Shown here: in pieces, positions 30,484 to 41,200 of the stretch | How positions within the stretch are numbered: position 1 is the stretch's first letter | Layout of the letters: each line of letters opens with the position of its first letter | Assembly: GCA_039621445.1 (NCBI GenBank) | Contig: CP154956.1 | Location: 52,872,806 to 52,936,805, forward strand | Source of the DNA: Euglena gracilis | Taxonomy: Eukaryota; Euglenida; Euglenophyceae; Euglenales | Direction: 5' to 3' | DNA length: 64,000 bases | The notes under the pieces: generated by a model | Told to the model about the DNA's origin: nothing | What the model saw: the letters and a program-made list of their open reading frames with translations, nothing else | The model's database searches: none | Translations under genes and position numbers: made by a program

Positions 30484-30673
30484 CCGGACAAAAAAGGATG
30501 TAGAAGCACAAAGAGTACAGACCTTGCGTTGGAAATGAAGAAGAATAATGTTGTTCTTTCACCACAGGGAAACGTGAAAGAGACCTACTTTTTTGGCAAG
30601 TTTCGCGAGCACTGAATTAGGGCCCTACGATCCCCGATCGCCAGATCCGCGACAGGTAAATTAGGTATCGGCA

Positions 30674-31031
30674 CTGCCCATCCGCCGGCTCCAGGAACTT
30701 ACAGAGAACCTATCTGTCACACTCGCCCGGGCAGTTGCCCGCCAACTGCTCCTGGCCGAAAGAGCCACAGACCGGTTGCTCTTTTCCACGTGATAATTCA
30801 CCCCGTCGCCGGTGCCCTCACACTCCCCGCTCTCTTTTTCCCCCTCCTCTCCCTTTCTCACTGGTCCTCTGGACCAACACACATAAACCTGTACTCCCCA
30901 AACCTCCAACCTTGAGCTTTGCTCAAGCGACCTCAAGCTTTGCTCGCTTACTCGCGCTTGCTGTATTTGTACATATTCCTAACCACACCACAGTGTCTAT
31001 CCACTTCCTATTTGACATGTTCTGCCCATCC
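30674..31031. mobile_element. insertion with 10-bp direct duplication
   Basis: CTGCCCATCC occurs at 30674-30683 and again at 31022-31031. A related sequence at 41589-41681 has the flanking words joined with only one copy (GGCACTGCCCATCCCCTG), so 338 bp plus the duplication were gained here, or lost there. A 9-11 bp duplication is typical of Mutator-like elements, but I see no terminal inverted repeats. The start of the insert continues a plus-strand coding-like frame (ELTENLSVTLARAVARQLLL) to a stop near 30790. Confidence 0.4.
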
Positions 31032-31358
31032 CTGTTCTGCAGTGTTTTTTTCACGAAAGGAAGTACACCAAGTACACCAAACACTGAAGGCATGCATTTG
31101 GACGAGAGGTTGCCCTGAAGTTGACGAATTTAAGAACACCTTGACCCGAGCATCATGTTGGAAGCTCAAGTTCCAGAACACAAAACCTGCTGTCAAGTTC
31201 GAGATCAAAACACTTCTAGCTGGCTGTTTGACTTGCAGACGAAATTTGACAAGAAGATGATGGTCTTTAAATTGGTTCTGCTGCTGTTCACCTTCACCAG
31301 CTCTTGGCAGGCGAATTCCCCCTCTCCCTCTCTCCCCTCCTGGCCCCCCTTCTGTCAC
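31008..31358 (-). CDS. coding-like ORF of unknown function
   Basis: The minus-strand frame has a natural residue mix over its latter 80 codons (FKDHHLLVKFRLQVKQPARS, LTAGFVFWNLSFQHDARVKV, LNSSTSGQPLVQMHAFS). A plus-strand alternative at 31258 starts MMVFKLVLLLFTFTSSW, which looks like a signal peptide, so strand is not settled. No domain is recognised. Confidence 0.25.
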   Translation of the reverse strand: MTEGGPGGERGRGGIRLPRAGEGEQQQNQFKDHHLLVKFRLQVKQPARSVLISNLTAGFVFWNLSFQHDARVKVFLNSSTSGQPLVQMHAFSVWCTWCTSFREKNTAEQGWAEHVK

Positions 31359-31667
31359 TGCACTCCCTGGGTCAGTGTTGTCCTTGCACGATGCCTTGCT
31401 TTTCCTTCCCCCAACAAAATCATTTTACAACGCATCCACACCCAGCGACCCAACATTCACCCACAAATCTTTCATCACCCAAATTTCTCCCCCACACCCC
31501 CCTTCCTCATTTCACCGCCAAATGCCCCCCACCTTTCCTTTCCACATCTGGGACATTCTTCCACCACTCCCAGTGGAATCTTACCGACCACTGTCGTAAA
31601 AAAATCTCCCCTTCCCATTTACACACCTTCCCCCCCAACATTCATGCGCCATTTGCCATACCCCATA

Positions 31668-32613
31668 GGTGTCACAAGGGGGGGTCGGGGGGGGCACCCC
31701 CCCCCCGGGATTTTGGAAAGAAAAAAATTTTCAGCATGAATGTGACATTTTTCTTTGCAATGCCATGTTCAATGGTTCAAAGGGCGTTACCGTCTCGGCT
31801 GCCTTCGGCAGCCACCTTACCAGTTAAGAGCACATTTTTGGAGAATGAAATTGCAAAATCCATTGCCGTCTCGGCCGCCTTTGGCGGCCGAAATAAAGTC
31901 CTTGAAAAAAAACCATGGTGATGTTTGATTTTGGCCATAAACCGACTTTTTTTTCCTCCTTTGATGCTAATTGCTTTTTGGGACCCACAAACCACTTTCA
32001 CCTTGGCTGTTTGAATCAGACCGTTGCTTAACACCTGTCCCCCCCCCCCCGGGTGACTGGGTTTTTGGCAGTGACCCCCCTCCCCCCGGGGGTGGGGTAG
32101 GTCAGAAATCACCCAAAAGTGGCTGAGTGGCCAACCGGCGCAAGGCGCCGGAGAAAAATTTTGGCCAAAAATGGCCTTGAAAGGTCAAAAAGTGACTGGT
32201 TTTCCTGAGTGGCCGACCCCCCCCCCCCCCGGGGGGGATAAAGTACTAGCTTGGCCAAAAAAAGTGACTGACTGGTTTTTTCGGGCGGAAAGTGACCCCC
32301 CCGGGGGGGGGGTCGCTAAGCAATGGTATGGTTTGAATACAAACTGATGGGTGTGAAGTCGACAGTTGGGTTGAGTTGGGAGGTCTCCAAAGGGGTTCTA
32401 CCCATGATTTCGCTTTCGAGCTCAAGTTTTTGGGGCATTGGACTTCAAAAAAAGGCGTTAGCGTCTCGGCCCCTTCGGGGCCAGGGGAACAAAAAAATGC
32501 ATTTTGGTTGTGCCATAAAAAAATTTTCCTCGGCGCTTCGCGCCGGGAAAAAAAGTATGTGCTCCAAGTTTTGTCGGTTCCTCGCCCCCCCCCCCCGGGA
32601 AAAAATTGTTACC
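31668..32613 (+). mobile_element. dispersed element starting ATAGGTGTCAC, copy 1
   Basis: Matches 62772-63964 in the same order: ATAGGTGTCACAAGG, then CCATGTTCAATGGTTCAAAG, GGGACCCACAAACCACTTTC, GTCGACAGTTGGGTTGAG, CATTTTGGTTGTGCCATAAA and TTTTGTCGGTTCCTCG. Possible duplication TACCCC on both sides. The ends are not inverted repeats. There is no coding frame of note. Short hairpins with TTCG loops sit inside (31796-31812 and 32468-32482). Confidence 0.6.
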
Positions 32614-33341
32614 CCTCCCCTTGTCCCATGTGCTCCCTCTGGGACCTTGGGTGCACTTTCTCCCCATTCCTCCCAAACAAAAAAAATTTTCTGGGGTTTT
32701 CCTTTCCCCAACACCTCCACCACAACTTGGCAAAAATGGGCCTCTCGGGTTCCGACTTCACAAAAGACCAAGCCCTCGCACCTCCCTGAACCTTTCCCGG
32801 CAAAGCCCTACACTTTCCCGGATAACAGGTGGAATCTTTTCTGCGGCGACATTCAGCCCAACCCCGGGCCAGTGTCCTCGGCCCACTGCCCCTTTCCAAG
32901 ACCTATCCGCCGGAAACTGACACCTTGGGCGTGGTCACGCTGCACCTGGGACGTCTTCCCCCAGCTGGACAAGTGCCAGCCCACAACCTTGACGCACTGT
33001 CCACCCTCACATGGGACAGCCTGGCGCTTCCCCTCGGCCTACGTTGCTGCCTGGCCGCTTTAGCCCCCCGCACGCAATCATGGCTGTCCACCCCAACAAC
33101 CCTTCTCTTCCAAGATATCTAGGCCTGCCGTCCCCTCTCCCCGAATGCCAATCGGCCCACCACCACACTCACTACCCCAGCCGGCTACATCCCCACGGAC
33201 GTCTACCCTTCGCCGCGTCTCGCAAAGTCAAAAAGACGAGAACGACCATCCACCCTCCCGCAGTACAATGTGGGGCCTAGCCGGTCGCTTGTCAAAACGT
33301 AACCTCCCCCAACCCATGTCCAGGAAATGCATGTACCATAC

Positions 33342-33513
33342 CATGCCCCCCCCATATTGTACCCCCCCCATAATGTACCCCCCCAATTTCCTTATGAAGA
33401 AAATTAAAGGTCTTTTTGACGGTTCACGGGTCTGTCCATATTGTACCCCCCCATAATGTACCTCCCCCCAGAAAATGGCTCCCAGGGGCGGGGTACAATA
33501 TGGGGGGGCATGG
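33342..33513. mobile_element. 172-bp TIR element in the retroelement gene
   Basis: Starts CATGCCCCCCC and ends GGGGGGGCATGG. Internal copies of CATATTGTACCCC and CATAATGTACC point inward from both ends. TAC is duplicated (33339-33341 and 33514-33516). Removing the element and one TAC joins MSRKCMYHT to PDRVQH in one open frame. Confidence 0.7.
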
Positions 33514-33979
33514 TACTCCGGATCGTGTTCAACATCCTCCTAGATCTCCGAATAGCATCGCTTCTGCACCTTACCATGGGTCGCCTTATCTCTCTCCTCC
33601 TCTCCGTCCTCTCCCTCAACTGGCTTCTTATTCTCACCCTGAAATAGTACAACAATGCCACCTGTGCTCCCCCCTCGCAAGAACTTACGGAACGCGGGCT
33701 TGGACAACGCGGCTTCTATCCCACCCCGACCCATATTTGGGATGCTGTTGTCCCCCCCCCCCAGCCTCATCCACACCCTCCTCCACCATCGGTGTAGAAA
33801 CAATTTTTTCTCGGGGGGGGCGAGATCCTGGGCCCGAAGCGAAGTTGGCGCCGGCCATAAACAGAAAAATTCCAAAAATAGCACTTTTTCAAAAATTTTC
33901 AGTATATCCCACTCCCCCCTGGGGGGATCCCCCCGGGTGGGGGGGGGGGGGCTCGGCCGGACTTAAAAAAAAACCTGTT

Positions 33980-34352
33980 AACCCCCCCCCAAATAATACC
34001 CCCCAAATAATACCCCCCCAAATAATACCCCCCCCCTTGGGGTCCGACTTCGGCCGCCGAAATAATACCCCCCCCCCTGTTCCGGGCCGAAGGCCCGGAT
34101 TTTTGACCTGAAAATGTTGGTAAAAATCTCAATTTCTGACAACAAATTATGAAAAAAATGGATTTTTCTGGCTCATCTGACCTCCAAAAAATGGTAAATT
34201 TCAGAAGAAAGTGCAAAAAATGACCCCAAAGGGGGTTTTGGGTGCTATTTTGGGTTTTACGGGACTTCAAAAAATTTCGAAAATTTTGGAAAAATAATGC
34301 CCCCCCTCGGGCCGGGACTTCGGGCAAAAAAATAATACCCCGGGGGGGTATT
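33980..34352 (+). mobile_element. AAATAATACCCCC TIR element, copy 1
   Basis: Ends carry repeated AAATAATACCCC facing inward. The interior shares GGTCCGACTTCGGC, CGGGCCGAAGGCCCGG and GACCTGAAAATGTTGG with an inverted copy at 58197-58621. Confidence 0.65.
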
Positions 34353-34360
34353 ATTTACCA

Positions 34361-34390
34361 ATGTTGTGTGTGTGTGTGTGTGTGTGTGTT
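34361..34390. repeat. GT microsatellite
   Basis: About 13 GT units in a row after ATGTT. Confidence 0.9.
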
Positions 34391-34555
34391 GTTTTCTTTT
34401 TGCTGCCCGGGCGGCGAGACGGTTGCGCTTTTTTGAAAGAAGGCGTTGAACGCGACAAAAAAAATGTGGAATTTTTTTGGCATCATGGCGCAAATTCCGG
34501 GTTGACTTTTTTTGTTTTTTTAAAAACGTGTTCAGCCCGCCAAATGCCTGCCCTA

Positions 34556-34722
34556 AAATTCGTGGTCATGAACACGTTTTCAATGAGGGCATTTGTGGCA
34601 ATGACACGTTTTCAGTGAAGGCATCTGTGTTCAGGCACGTTTTCAATGAGGGCATTTGTGGCAATGACACGTTTTCAGTGAAGGCATCTGTGTTCAGGCA
34701 CGTTTTCAGTGAGGGCGCCGTT
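34556..34722. repeat. 65-bp tandem repeat
   Basis: Two and a half units with GGCACGTTTTCAATGAGGGC, ATTTGTGGCAATGACACG and TTTTCAGTGAAGGCATC. ACACGTTTTCA recurs in the adjacent palindrome, so they may share an origin. Confidence 0.85.
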
Positions 34723-34825
34723 TTTTGGGTCCAAATTTCACATATTGGCGTTTTTGACCCCTTGCGTGAATCATGACCACGAATTTCAGGGCAGGCATTT
34801 GGCGGGCTCTGAACACGTTTTTAAA

Positions 34826-34938
34826 CAAATTGTGGCTGAGCCCAGATTTCAGCCTGAAAACGTGTTCAGGGGGCCCCCTTCGGGGGCCCCCTGGCTGAAC
34901 ACGTTTTCAGGCTGAAATCTGGGCTCAGCCACAATTTG
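34826..34938. repeat. long perfect palindrome (44-bp arms)
   Basis: CAAATTGTGGCTGAGCCC is the start of an arm of 44 bp repeated in inverse at the other side. The centre is a GGGGGCCCCCTTCGGGGGCCCCC-type hairpin with a TTC-containing loop. A cruciform or very stable RNA hairpin is expected. Confidence 0.92.
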
Positions 34939-35967
34939 TGTATAGAAAACAACAAAAAAAACATGTTTTTTTTAAAAAAAAAGCAAAAAAATGTTTTTTT
35001 TTGGGAAAAGAAAAAATTGGCCTTTTTCCTTGCAAAATGGCCTTTTTTGAGGAAAAAGTTCCAAAGTCATTTTTTTCACCCAAACCCTCCAAGACGTTTT
35101 TTTTGTTTTTTTTAAAAAAAAACATGTTTTTTTTGTTTCAAAGAAAAACAAGCCGTCAACCTTGCACAAATCCATCGTAATTTGGAAGCTGCCAACGGGC
35201 GGCAAGCAAAAAGAGATTGCCTCCCAAAACCCGCCCCCTCCGGGCCGTTTTGAATGGAACAAAAAAATCCATTGCCGCCCGAAGGGCGGCTGGACGGTAG
35301 TGCTATTTTCCCTTCAAATCCATCAGTTTTGGGCTTGGTTGGCCGCCCGAAGGGCGGCGAGACGGTGGCGATGTCTAACAGTTGGAACTCGTGTTCAAAA
35401 AAATACTAAAAAATTCGGGGGGGGCGTCGGGGGGGGCGAGAGACAACTTTTCTGAAAATTTTCTCGGGGGGGCGAAAAAATCTCGGGGGGGGCGGTCGCC
35501 CCCCCCCGCCCCCCCAGTTCCTACACCAATGTCCTCCACCATCCACCACCACCATCTCTTCAACGGCGCCCCTCCCCACTCACTTTTGTCCTTCTCCACT
35601 CTTTGGCACGGGACAAGTTCCTTCTTCCCCTGCCAAGATCTTCAGGGGACTTCCACCCCTCCTTCAACCTGGCCTCTTTTATCCACCCCAAAATGGCAGT
35701 GAAGTCAGCTTTATTGCCGTTTTGCGCTGGGCGAACGCATTCTCCAACCCTCCACCATTCCACCTCACCTCCCTTCCCCAAATCTCGCACACCATTTCCA
35801 AATTCCCCCCCCCCGGCACACCGTAGGCTGCCACCATCGACCTCACCAATTTCTTTTGGAGTCTCCATCTCCCTCCTTCCGCCAAGCAAGCCTTCCGCAC
35901 CTCCCCCTTCTACTTCCCCTGCCTTCCCTTCGGTTGGAACATGTCCCCCATACTAGCCCAACTTACC

Positions 35968-36289
35968 GTACCCCCCCCCCGAGTTAGTCACCCCCCCCTG
36001 TTAGTCACCCTTGGGCCTCGGGCAAAAAAAATGTTTTCGGAGGGAAATATTTTTCTTCAAAAAAGCGCCGAATTTGGCCATCGGAATTTTTTTGATCGTT
36101 GCCACCCATTAAAAGTGCCCTGGAATGCCCAAAAACAACCTTGAAACCCCCAAGAATTGGGGCAGGGGGTAAAATTTGGGCATAAACTGACCCCCCCCCC
36201 GAGTTAGTCACCCCCCCCCTGTTAGTCACCCTTGGCCAAATTCCCCTCCCAAGGGGGTGACTAACTCGGGGGGGGGGGGGGGGTACGGT
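35968..36289. mobile_element. 322-bp TIR element between RT motifs B and C
   Basis: The ends carry GTACCCC and GGGTACGGT with inward GAGTTAGTCACC next to C or G tracts. ACC is duplicated (35965-35967 and 36290-36292). Removal joins SPILAQLT to LQDPMKQAV in one frame, the expected spacing between RT motifs B and C. GAGTTAGTCACC recurs internally at 36197-36208. Confidence 0.7.
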
Positions 36290-37864
36290 ACCCTTCAAGA
36301 CCCTATGAAGCAGGCTGTTTCCTCCCTCCCTTCAGCATATACCTTCACCTAATATGACGACATTCTCGTCCTTTCCCCATCGTATTCCCTCTGCATTCTC
36401 GTGACCGGCACCGTCACATCTACCCTTCTCTCACATAACCTCCTCATCTCCCCCAAATCTTCCCTTGTGCCGAAACAAGAAATCACTTGGCTAGGCAAGG
36501 TCTTCAACCTTTGCAACTGGACCATCCACGACACCCTTGCCACATCCCAAAGGGCTCTTGCCCTATGCCTCCTCTGCGCCTATATTCCCCTACATCCCCG
36601 TGTAATCGATCGCCTCACCGGTTACATGCTGTGGTTCCACTGGCCACACCGTGGAACAACCCTATTCCTCCGGGGATGGTACTTGACAAAGTACACGTTT
36701 GGCCGGCTCGACCACGCCTTTCCAAAACTCCGACGGGCCCTCTTCCACCTTCTCTTACAAGGCCTCACACCTTGGACCGCTTTCGATCCAATCCCACCTC
36801 CCCTCTTCAACCCCCTCATCTTCATTGACGCCGCCATCACAACTGAAGGCTGCCAAATCCGTCTTTACTGCCCCACCGTCGGATGCCGAATCCAACGAAC
36901 CCCTTGCCCAGCCATATCCCAACAACATACCGAGCTGCTTGCCTTGGAACAAGCTGTCCACTTCGCCCATAACACTGGTCTCCATCCCTGCACTATTATT
37001 GGTGACAACCTTTCCTCTCTCCACCTCCTTTCGCACTGGAGGTTAGGCAGGGGTGGGGGGGGCTGTGGACCCCCCCGGTGAAGTTCACCGGTGAACATTC
37101 ACGGGGGGGGGGGTACTTTCGGCGGCGAAGTTTACCGGTGATGTTCACCGGTGAACTTCACCATTTTGATGGTTGGGGGTGAAATTTTCATGGGTAAAAT
37201 TTTGCTCCTTTCCTCTCAAAATGGTCATTTTGAGGTTGATGCTTCATGGAATTTTATCGAAATTTCCGAAAACTTGCCCAAAATGCCTTTTTTGGCCATT
37301 TTTGGCCAAAAAAGTGCTCTCTTGGTGAACTTCACCGGTGAAGTTTACCGATGGGTTAGGCAGGGGGGGAGGGGGTTCGGGACCCCCCGGTGAACTTTCA
37401 AACGGTGAACTTCACCATAGGGGGAGGGGGAGGGGGTCAAAATGACCAAAGTCTACCCTCACCCCCCCTATTTGGCCCCCCCTAATTGGCTAATTGGGGG
37501 TCCCGTTGGACCATCCATTAGCCAATTAGGGGGGGGGGTCAGCCTAATTGAATGGACCTTCCCTTGGGACCACGGATTGGCCAATTGGGGGGGGGGGGGT
37601 GAAGATGATCAAAAGAACAGCCTCCGAGGAATCAGTCGCACGGCAGGGAGCACTGGATGGCAGAAAAACGACGAAAGGCCGGTCCGTGGCCTGGCGTGCA
37701 GGTTCGTGTGTGCGCATGTCTCACAGACAGAAAACACAACCCACGGCAACGCAGGACGCGTGCAACCAGATTCCGCATGTGGGACATTGGGCGGAGGCGG
37801 AAATGGCACCATGGCATCATATGACCAGGCAGACATTTATTCATTTAAAAAAAAATGTTGATGT

Positions 37865-37879
37865 TGCAGTTGTTTTTGC

Positions 37880-37913
<34 letters not shown>

Positions 37914-37916
37914 ATT
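37865..37916. repeat. trinucleotide tract
   Basis: Runs of TGT/TGC triplets (TTGTTGTTGCTGCTGCTGCTG) on the plus strand. No gene is attached that I can support. Confidence 0.7.
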
Positions 37917-38539
37917 TGAAAATAAGTGAGGGTTGGTCCATCCCCACTCCCCCCAACTCCCCACCAACGTGCCATGGTGCCAGGTAGAGTAGCGCAGTGG
38001 ACGCTCACACTGGGCACAGACAGAACGCTTTGGGGGGGGGGGCGGAGTAGAAAAAGAAGAGGATGGGGCTGAGGATACACTGGAGATGGATGCCCCCAAA
38101 TGGAGGTCGAGGAAGAAGAAGACAGAGAGGACGAGATGGAAGTGGATGAGGTTTCATCTGGGACGGCATTCTCAGTCACCCCTGTTGAGAGTAAATAAAA
38201 AATCCTCACCCTCCCTTTTTTTGAACCTGGCCACAGAATCCCTTGGCATGTGGCTTAAAAGAAATCGTAGATTGGCGCATGGCTGCAAGAAAAAACAAAA
38301 CCAGCAGTACGGTAGCTTCAAAGGATAACATAAAAATTTTGTCTCCCACACCCCCATTGGATTGTCCATTAGCCAATTAGGGGGGGGGGTCGAGGTACCC
38401 CCCCCTACCAGGTTTTGAATAGTGCTGAGCTCTTGATAAGCGCGCCCCCACCACCGACGGTCCGGCCCGGCCCGGCCCGGCGGCCCAGCCCGGCCCGGCC
38501 AGCGGCGGGCCGGCGGGCCGGCCGGCGGCCCGGCGTCCC

Positions 38540-38762
38540 AGCGAATCGTTTCGGGCCCAAAAATTTTTTTCGATTTTTTTCGACTTTTTTGACCGGGTTT
38601 GACCCAAAGTCAATGGGTCGGCGGCCCAAAACGGGGCGCTGGCGGGTCGAAAAACGCTCATTTTCGGCTCAAAAACAGTTTTTCCGGGTCCGGGAGGCCA
38701 AAAAACATCGTTTCGGGCAAAAAAAATTTTTCCATTTTTTTCGACTTTTTAGACCCGGTTGA
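38540..38762 (+). repeat. 163-bp satellite, block 1
   Basis: One and a third units with TCGTTTCGGGCAAAAAAA, CGACTTTTTTGACC, CAAAGTCAATGGGTCGGCGG and CAAAACGGGGCGCTGG. It ends where the minisatellite starts. Confidence 0.85.
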
Positions 38763-38765
38763 CAT

Positions 38766-39860
38766 TGGTCATGATGGCCATCATGGGCCATGATGGAAAT
38801 CACGGGCCATGATGGCAACCATTAGTTGACCCATGAAAGCCATCATGACCCATGATGGCCATCATGGGCCATGATGGCCATCATGGGCCATGATGGCCAT
38901 CATTGGTCATGATGGGCATCATGGGTCATGATGGCCATCATGGGTCATGATGGCCATCATTGGTCATGATGGCCATCATTGGTCGTCATGGCCATCATTG
39001 GTCATGATGGGCATCATGGGTCCTGATGGCCATCATTGGTCCTGATGGCCATCATTGGTCATGATGGCCATCATTGGTCCTGATGGCCATCATTGGTCCT
39101 GATGGCCATCATTGGTCCTGATGGCCATCATTGGTCCTGATGGCCATCATTGGTCCTGATGGCCATCATTGGTCATGATGGCCATCAGGGGTCATGATTC
39201 CCATCATTGGGCATGCTGGCCATCATTGGTCATGATGGCCATCATTGGTCATGATGGCCATCATTGGTCATGATGGCCATCATTGGTCATGATGGCCATC
39301 ATTGGTCCTGATGGCCATCATTGGTCCTGATGGCCATCATTGGTCCTGATGGCCATCATTGGTCATGATGGGCGTCAGGGGTCATAATCGCCATCATTAG
39401 CCATGATGGCCATCATTGGTCATGATGGCCATCATTGGTCATGATGGGCCTCATTGGTCATGATGGCCATCATTGGTCATGATGGCCATCATTGGTCATG
39501 ATGGCCATCATTGGTCCTGATGGCCATCATTGGTCCTGATGGCCATCATTGGTCCTGATGGCCATCATTGGTCCTGATGGCCATCATTGGTCCTGATGGC
39601 CATCATTGGTCATGATGGCCATCATTGGTCATGATGGCCATCATTGGTCATGATGGCCATCATTGGTCATGATGGCCATCATTGGTCATGATGGCCATCA
39701 TTGGTCCTGATGGCCATCATTGGTCATGATGGCCATCATTGGTCATGATGGCCATCATTGCCCATGATGGTCATCATGGGTCATCATGCACATTATGACC
39801 CATGATTGGCATCACCGGTCATGATGCGCATCATGGCCATCACAGGCCATGATGGCCATT
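38766..39860. repeat. 19-bp minisatellite with a palindromic core
   Basis: About 57 units of CATGATGGCCATCATTGGT or CCTGATGGCCATCATTGGT. The 14-bp core ATGATGGCCATCAT is its own reverse complement, so each unit can form a hairpin and the array reads alike on both strands. Higher-order alternation of CATG and CCTG variants is visible. It is flanked by the 163-bp satellite on both sides in the same orientation, as if it had expanded inside that satellite. Confidence 0.95.
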
Positions 39861-39863
39861 ATG

Positions 39864-40300
39864 GTCGAAAAACGTCCATTTTCGGCTCGAAAACCCCTTT
39901 TCCGGGTCAAGGAGGCCAAAAAACATCGTTTCGGGCAAAAAAAAATTTTTCGATTTTTTTCGACTTTTTTGACCCGGTTTTGGCCCGAAGTCAATGGGTT
40001 GGCGGCCCAAAACGGGGCGCTGGCGGGTCGAAAAACGCTCGTTTTCGGCTCAAAAACAGTTTTTCCGGGTCCGGGAGGCCAAAAAACATCGTTTTGGGCA
40101 AAAAAAATTTTTTCGATTTTTTTCGACTTTTTTGACCCGGTTTTGACCCAAAGTCAATGGGTCGGCGGCCCAAAACGGGGCCCCGGCGGGTCGAAAAACG
40201 CTCGTTTTCGGCTCGAAAACGGTTTTTCCGGGTCCGGGAAGCCAAAAAACATCGTTTCGGGCGAAAAAAAATTTTTCGATTTTTTTCGACTTTGGCCGAA
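39864..40300 (+). repeat. 163-bp satellite, block 2
   Basis: About 2.7 tandem units; TCGAAAAACG begins at 39864, 40028 and 40191. The short ORFs over it (with KKNFFDFFRLF-like words) are products of the repeat, not genes. Confidence 0.92.
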
Positions 40301-40319
40301 AACGGCCAAGTCGAAAAGT

Positions 40320-41030
40320 GTACAAAATGGCTTGAAATGGCCCAAATTGGCCAAAAAACGGCCGTATCTCGGGCTGGGCGGTGAGTTGCGGGGAAACCAA
40401 AATCACAGTACATAGAGCGTTCCAAGGGCTTCAATTTAGGTCTCTGGACATTTCCTTTGATTTTGCATCATTTTCGAGAAATTTTGAAAACATCGATTTT
40501 TTGACCCCCCACCCCCCGAAAACGGCTAAGTCGAACAGAGGGAAAAGTGTACAAAACGGCCGTCTGCGCCGAAAACGGCCGTATCTCGGGCTAGGCGGGG
40601 AGTTGCGGGGAAATCAAAATACCGGTAGATAGGGCGTTCCAAGGGCTTCAAATTAGGTCTCCGGACATTTCCTTTGGTTTGGCTTCATTTTGGAGATATT
40701 TTGAAAATTGACATTTTTTGGCCGTCCAAAGGGGGGGGGCTTATCCAGGGGGGGTTGGCGAATCCTACCCAGTTTGGACCCCTTCGCGCGTGAATAACTC
40801 GGGCCTGGCGGGGAGTTGGGGGTCAAACCCAGGTGATTCGGAAACTAGGAATCCAGTCGCTCGTGACTGAAAAAAAAAATTTCGGGAACGGGGCCGGGAT
40901 CATGGTGATAATCCGCCGGTTCCCGAGGTGGCCCCGAGGGGGGGGGGGAGGGGGGGGGGGTGGTGGGGGGGGGTTTTCCCCCAGGGGTAAGCTTCGCTCT
41001 TACCCATAAAGGGATAAGAGCTCAGCGACC
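40320..41030 (+). repeat. 500-bp dispersed repeat, copy 1 (with internal duplication)
   Basis: Shares CCGTATCTCGGGCTGGGCGG, GTTCCAAGGGCTTCAATTTA, GCATCATTTTCGAGAAATTT and TAACTCGGGCCTGGCGGGG with 49848-50345. Here the first 200 bp or so are duplicated in tandem (second unit from about 40555). The end has GTAAGCTTCGCTCTTACCC in both copies. Confidence 0.85.
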
Positions 41031-41200
41031 CCCCCCCCTTTATTGTCCCCCCCCCTTATTGTCCCTGGCCCGGCCGACGGGGGGTTTTTTTGGCCCGGCC
41101 AATGAAATTCCTTTGGTACCCCTTTATTGTCCCCCCCCCCTTTATTGTCCGGTCGGGCCTCCCGGGGGCAGGTCGGTGGGACAATAAAGGGGGGGGGGTG
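41030..41200. mobile_element. CTTTATTGTCC TIR element, copy 1
   Basis: C tract then TTTATTGTCC at the left; GGACAATAAA then G tract at the right; the middle has GGTCGGGCCTCCCGGGGGC. It matches the copy at 41887-42055. Confidence 0.75.

Larger units (their letters stand above)
33791..35527. mobile_element. 1.7-kb composite insertion
   Basis: Bounded by GGTGTAGAAAC and its near inverse GTTCCTACACC. It contains an AAATAATACCCCC element (33980-34352), a GT microsatellite, a 65-bp tandem repeat, a long palindrome and two repeats with TTCG-type loops. A target duplication is not clear and the reading frame is not restored by simple removal. Confidence 0.45.

Noticed and set aside
38766-39860. CRISPR array
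   Set aside because: Units are contiguous with no unique spacers; it is a minisatellite in eukaryotic DNA.
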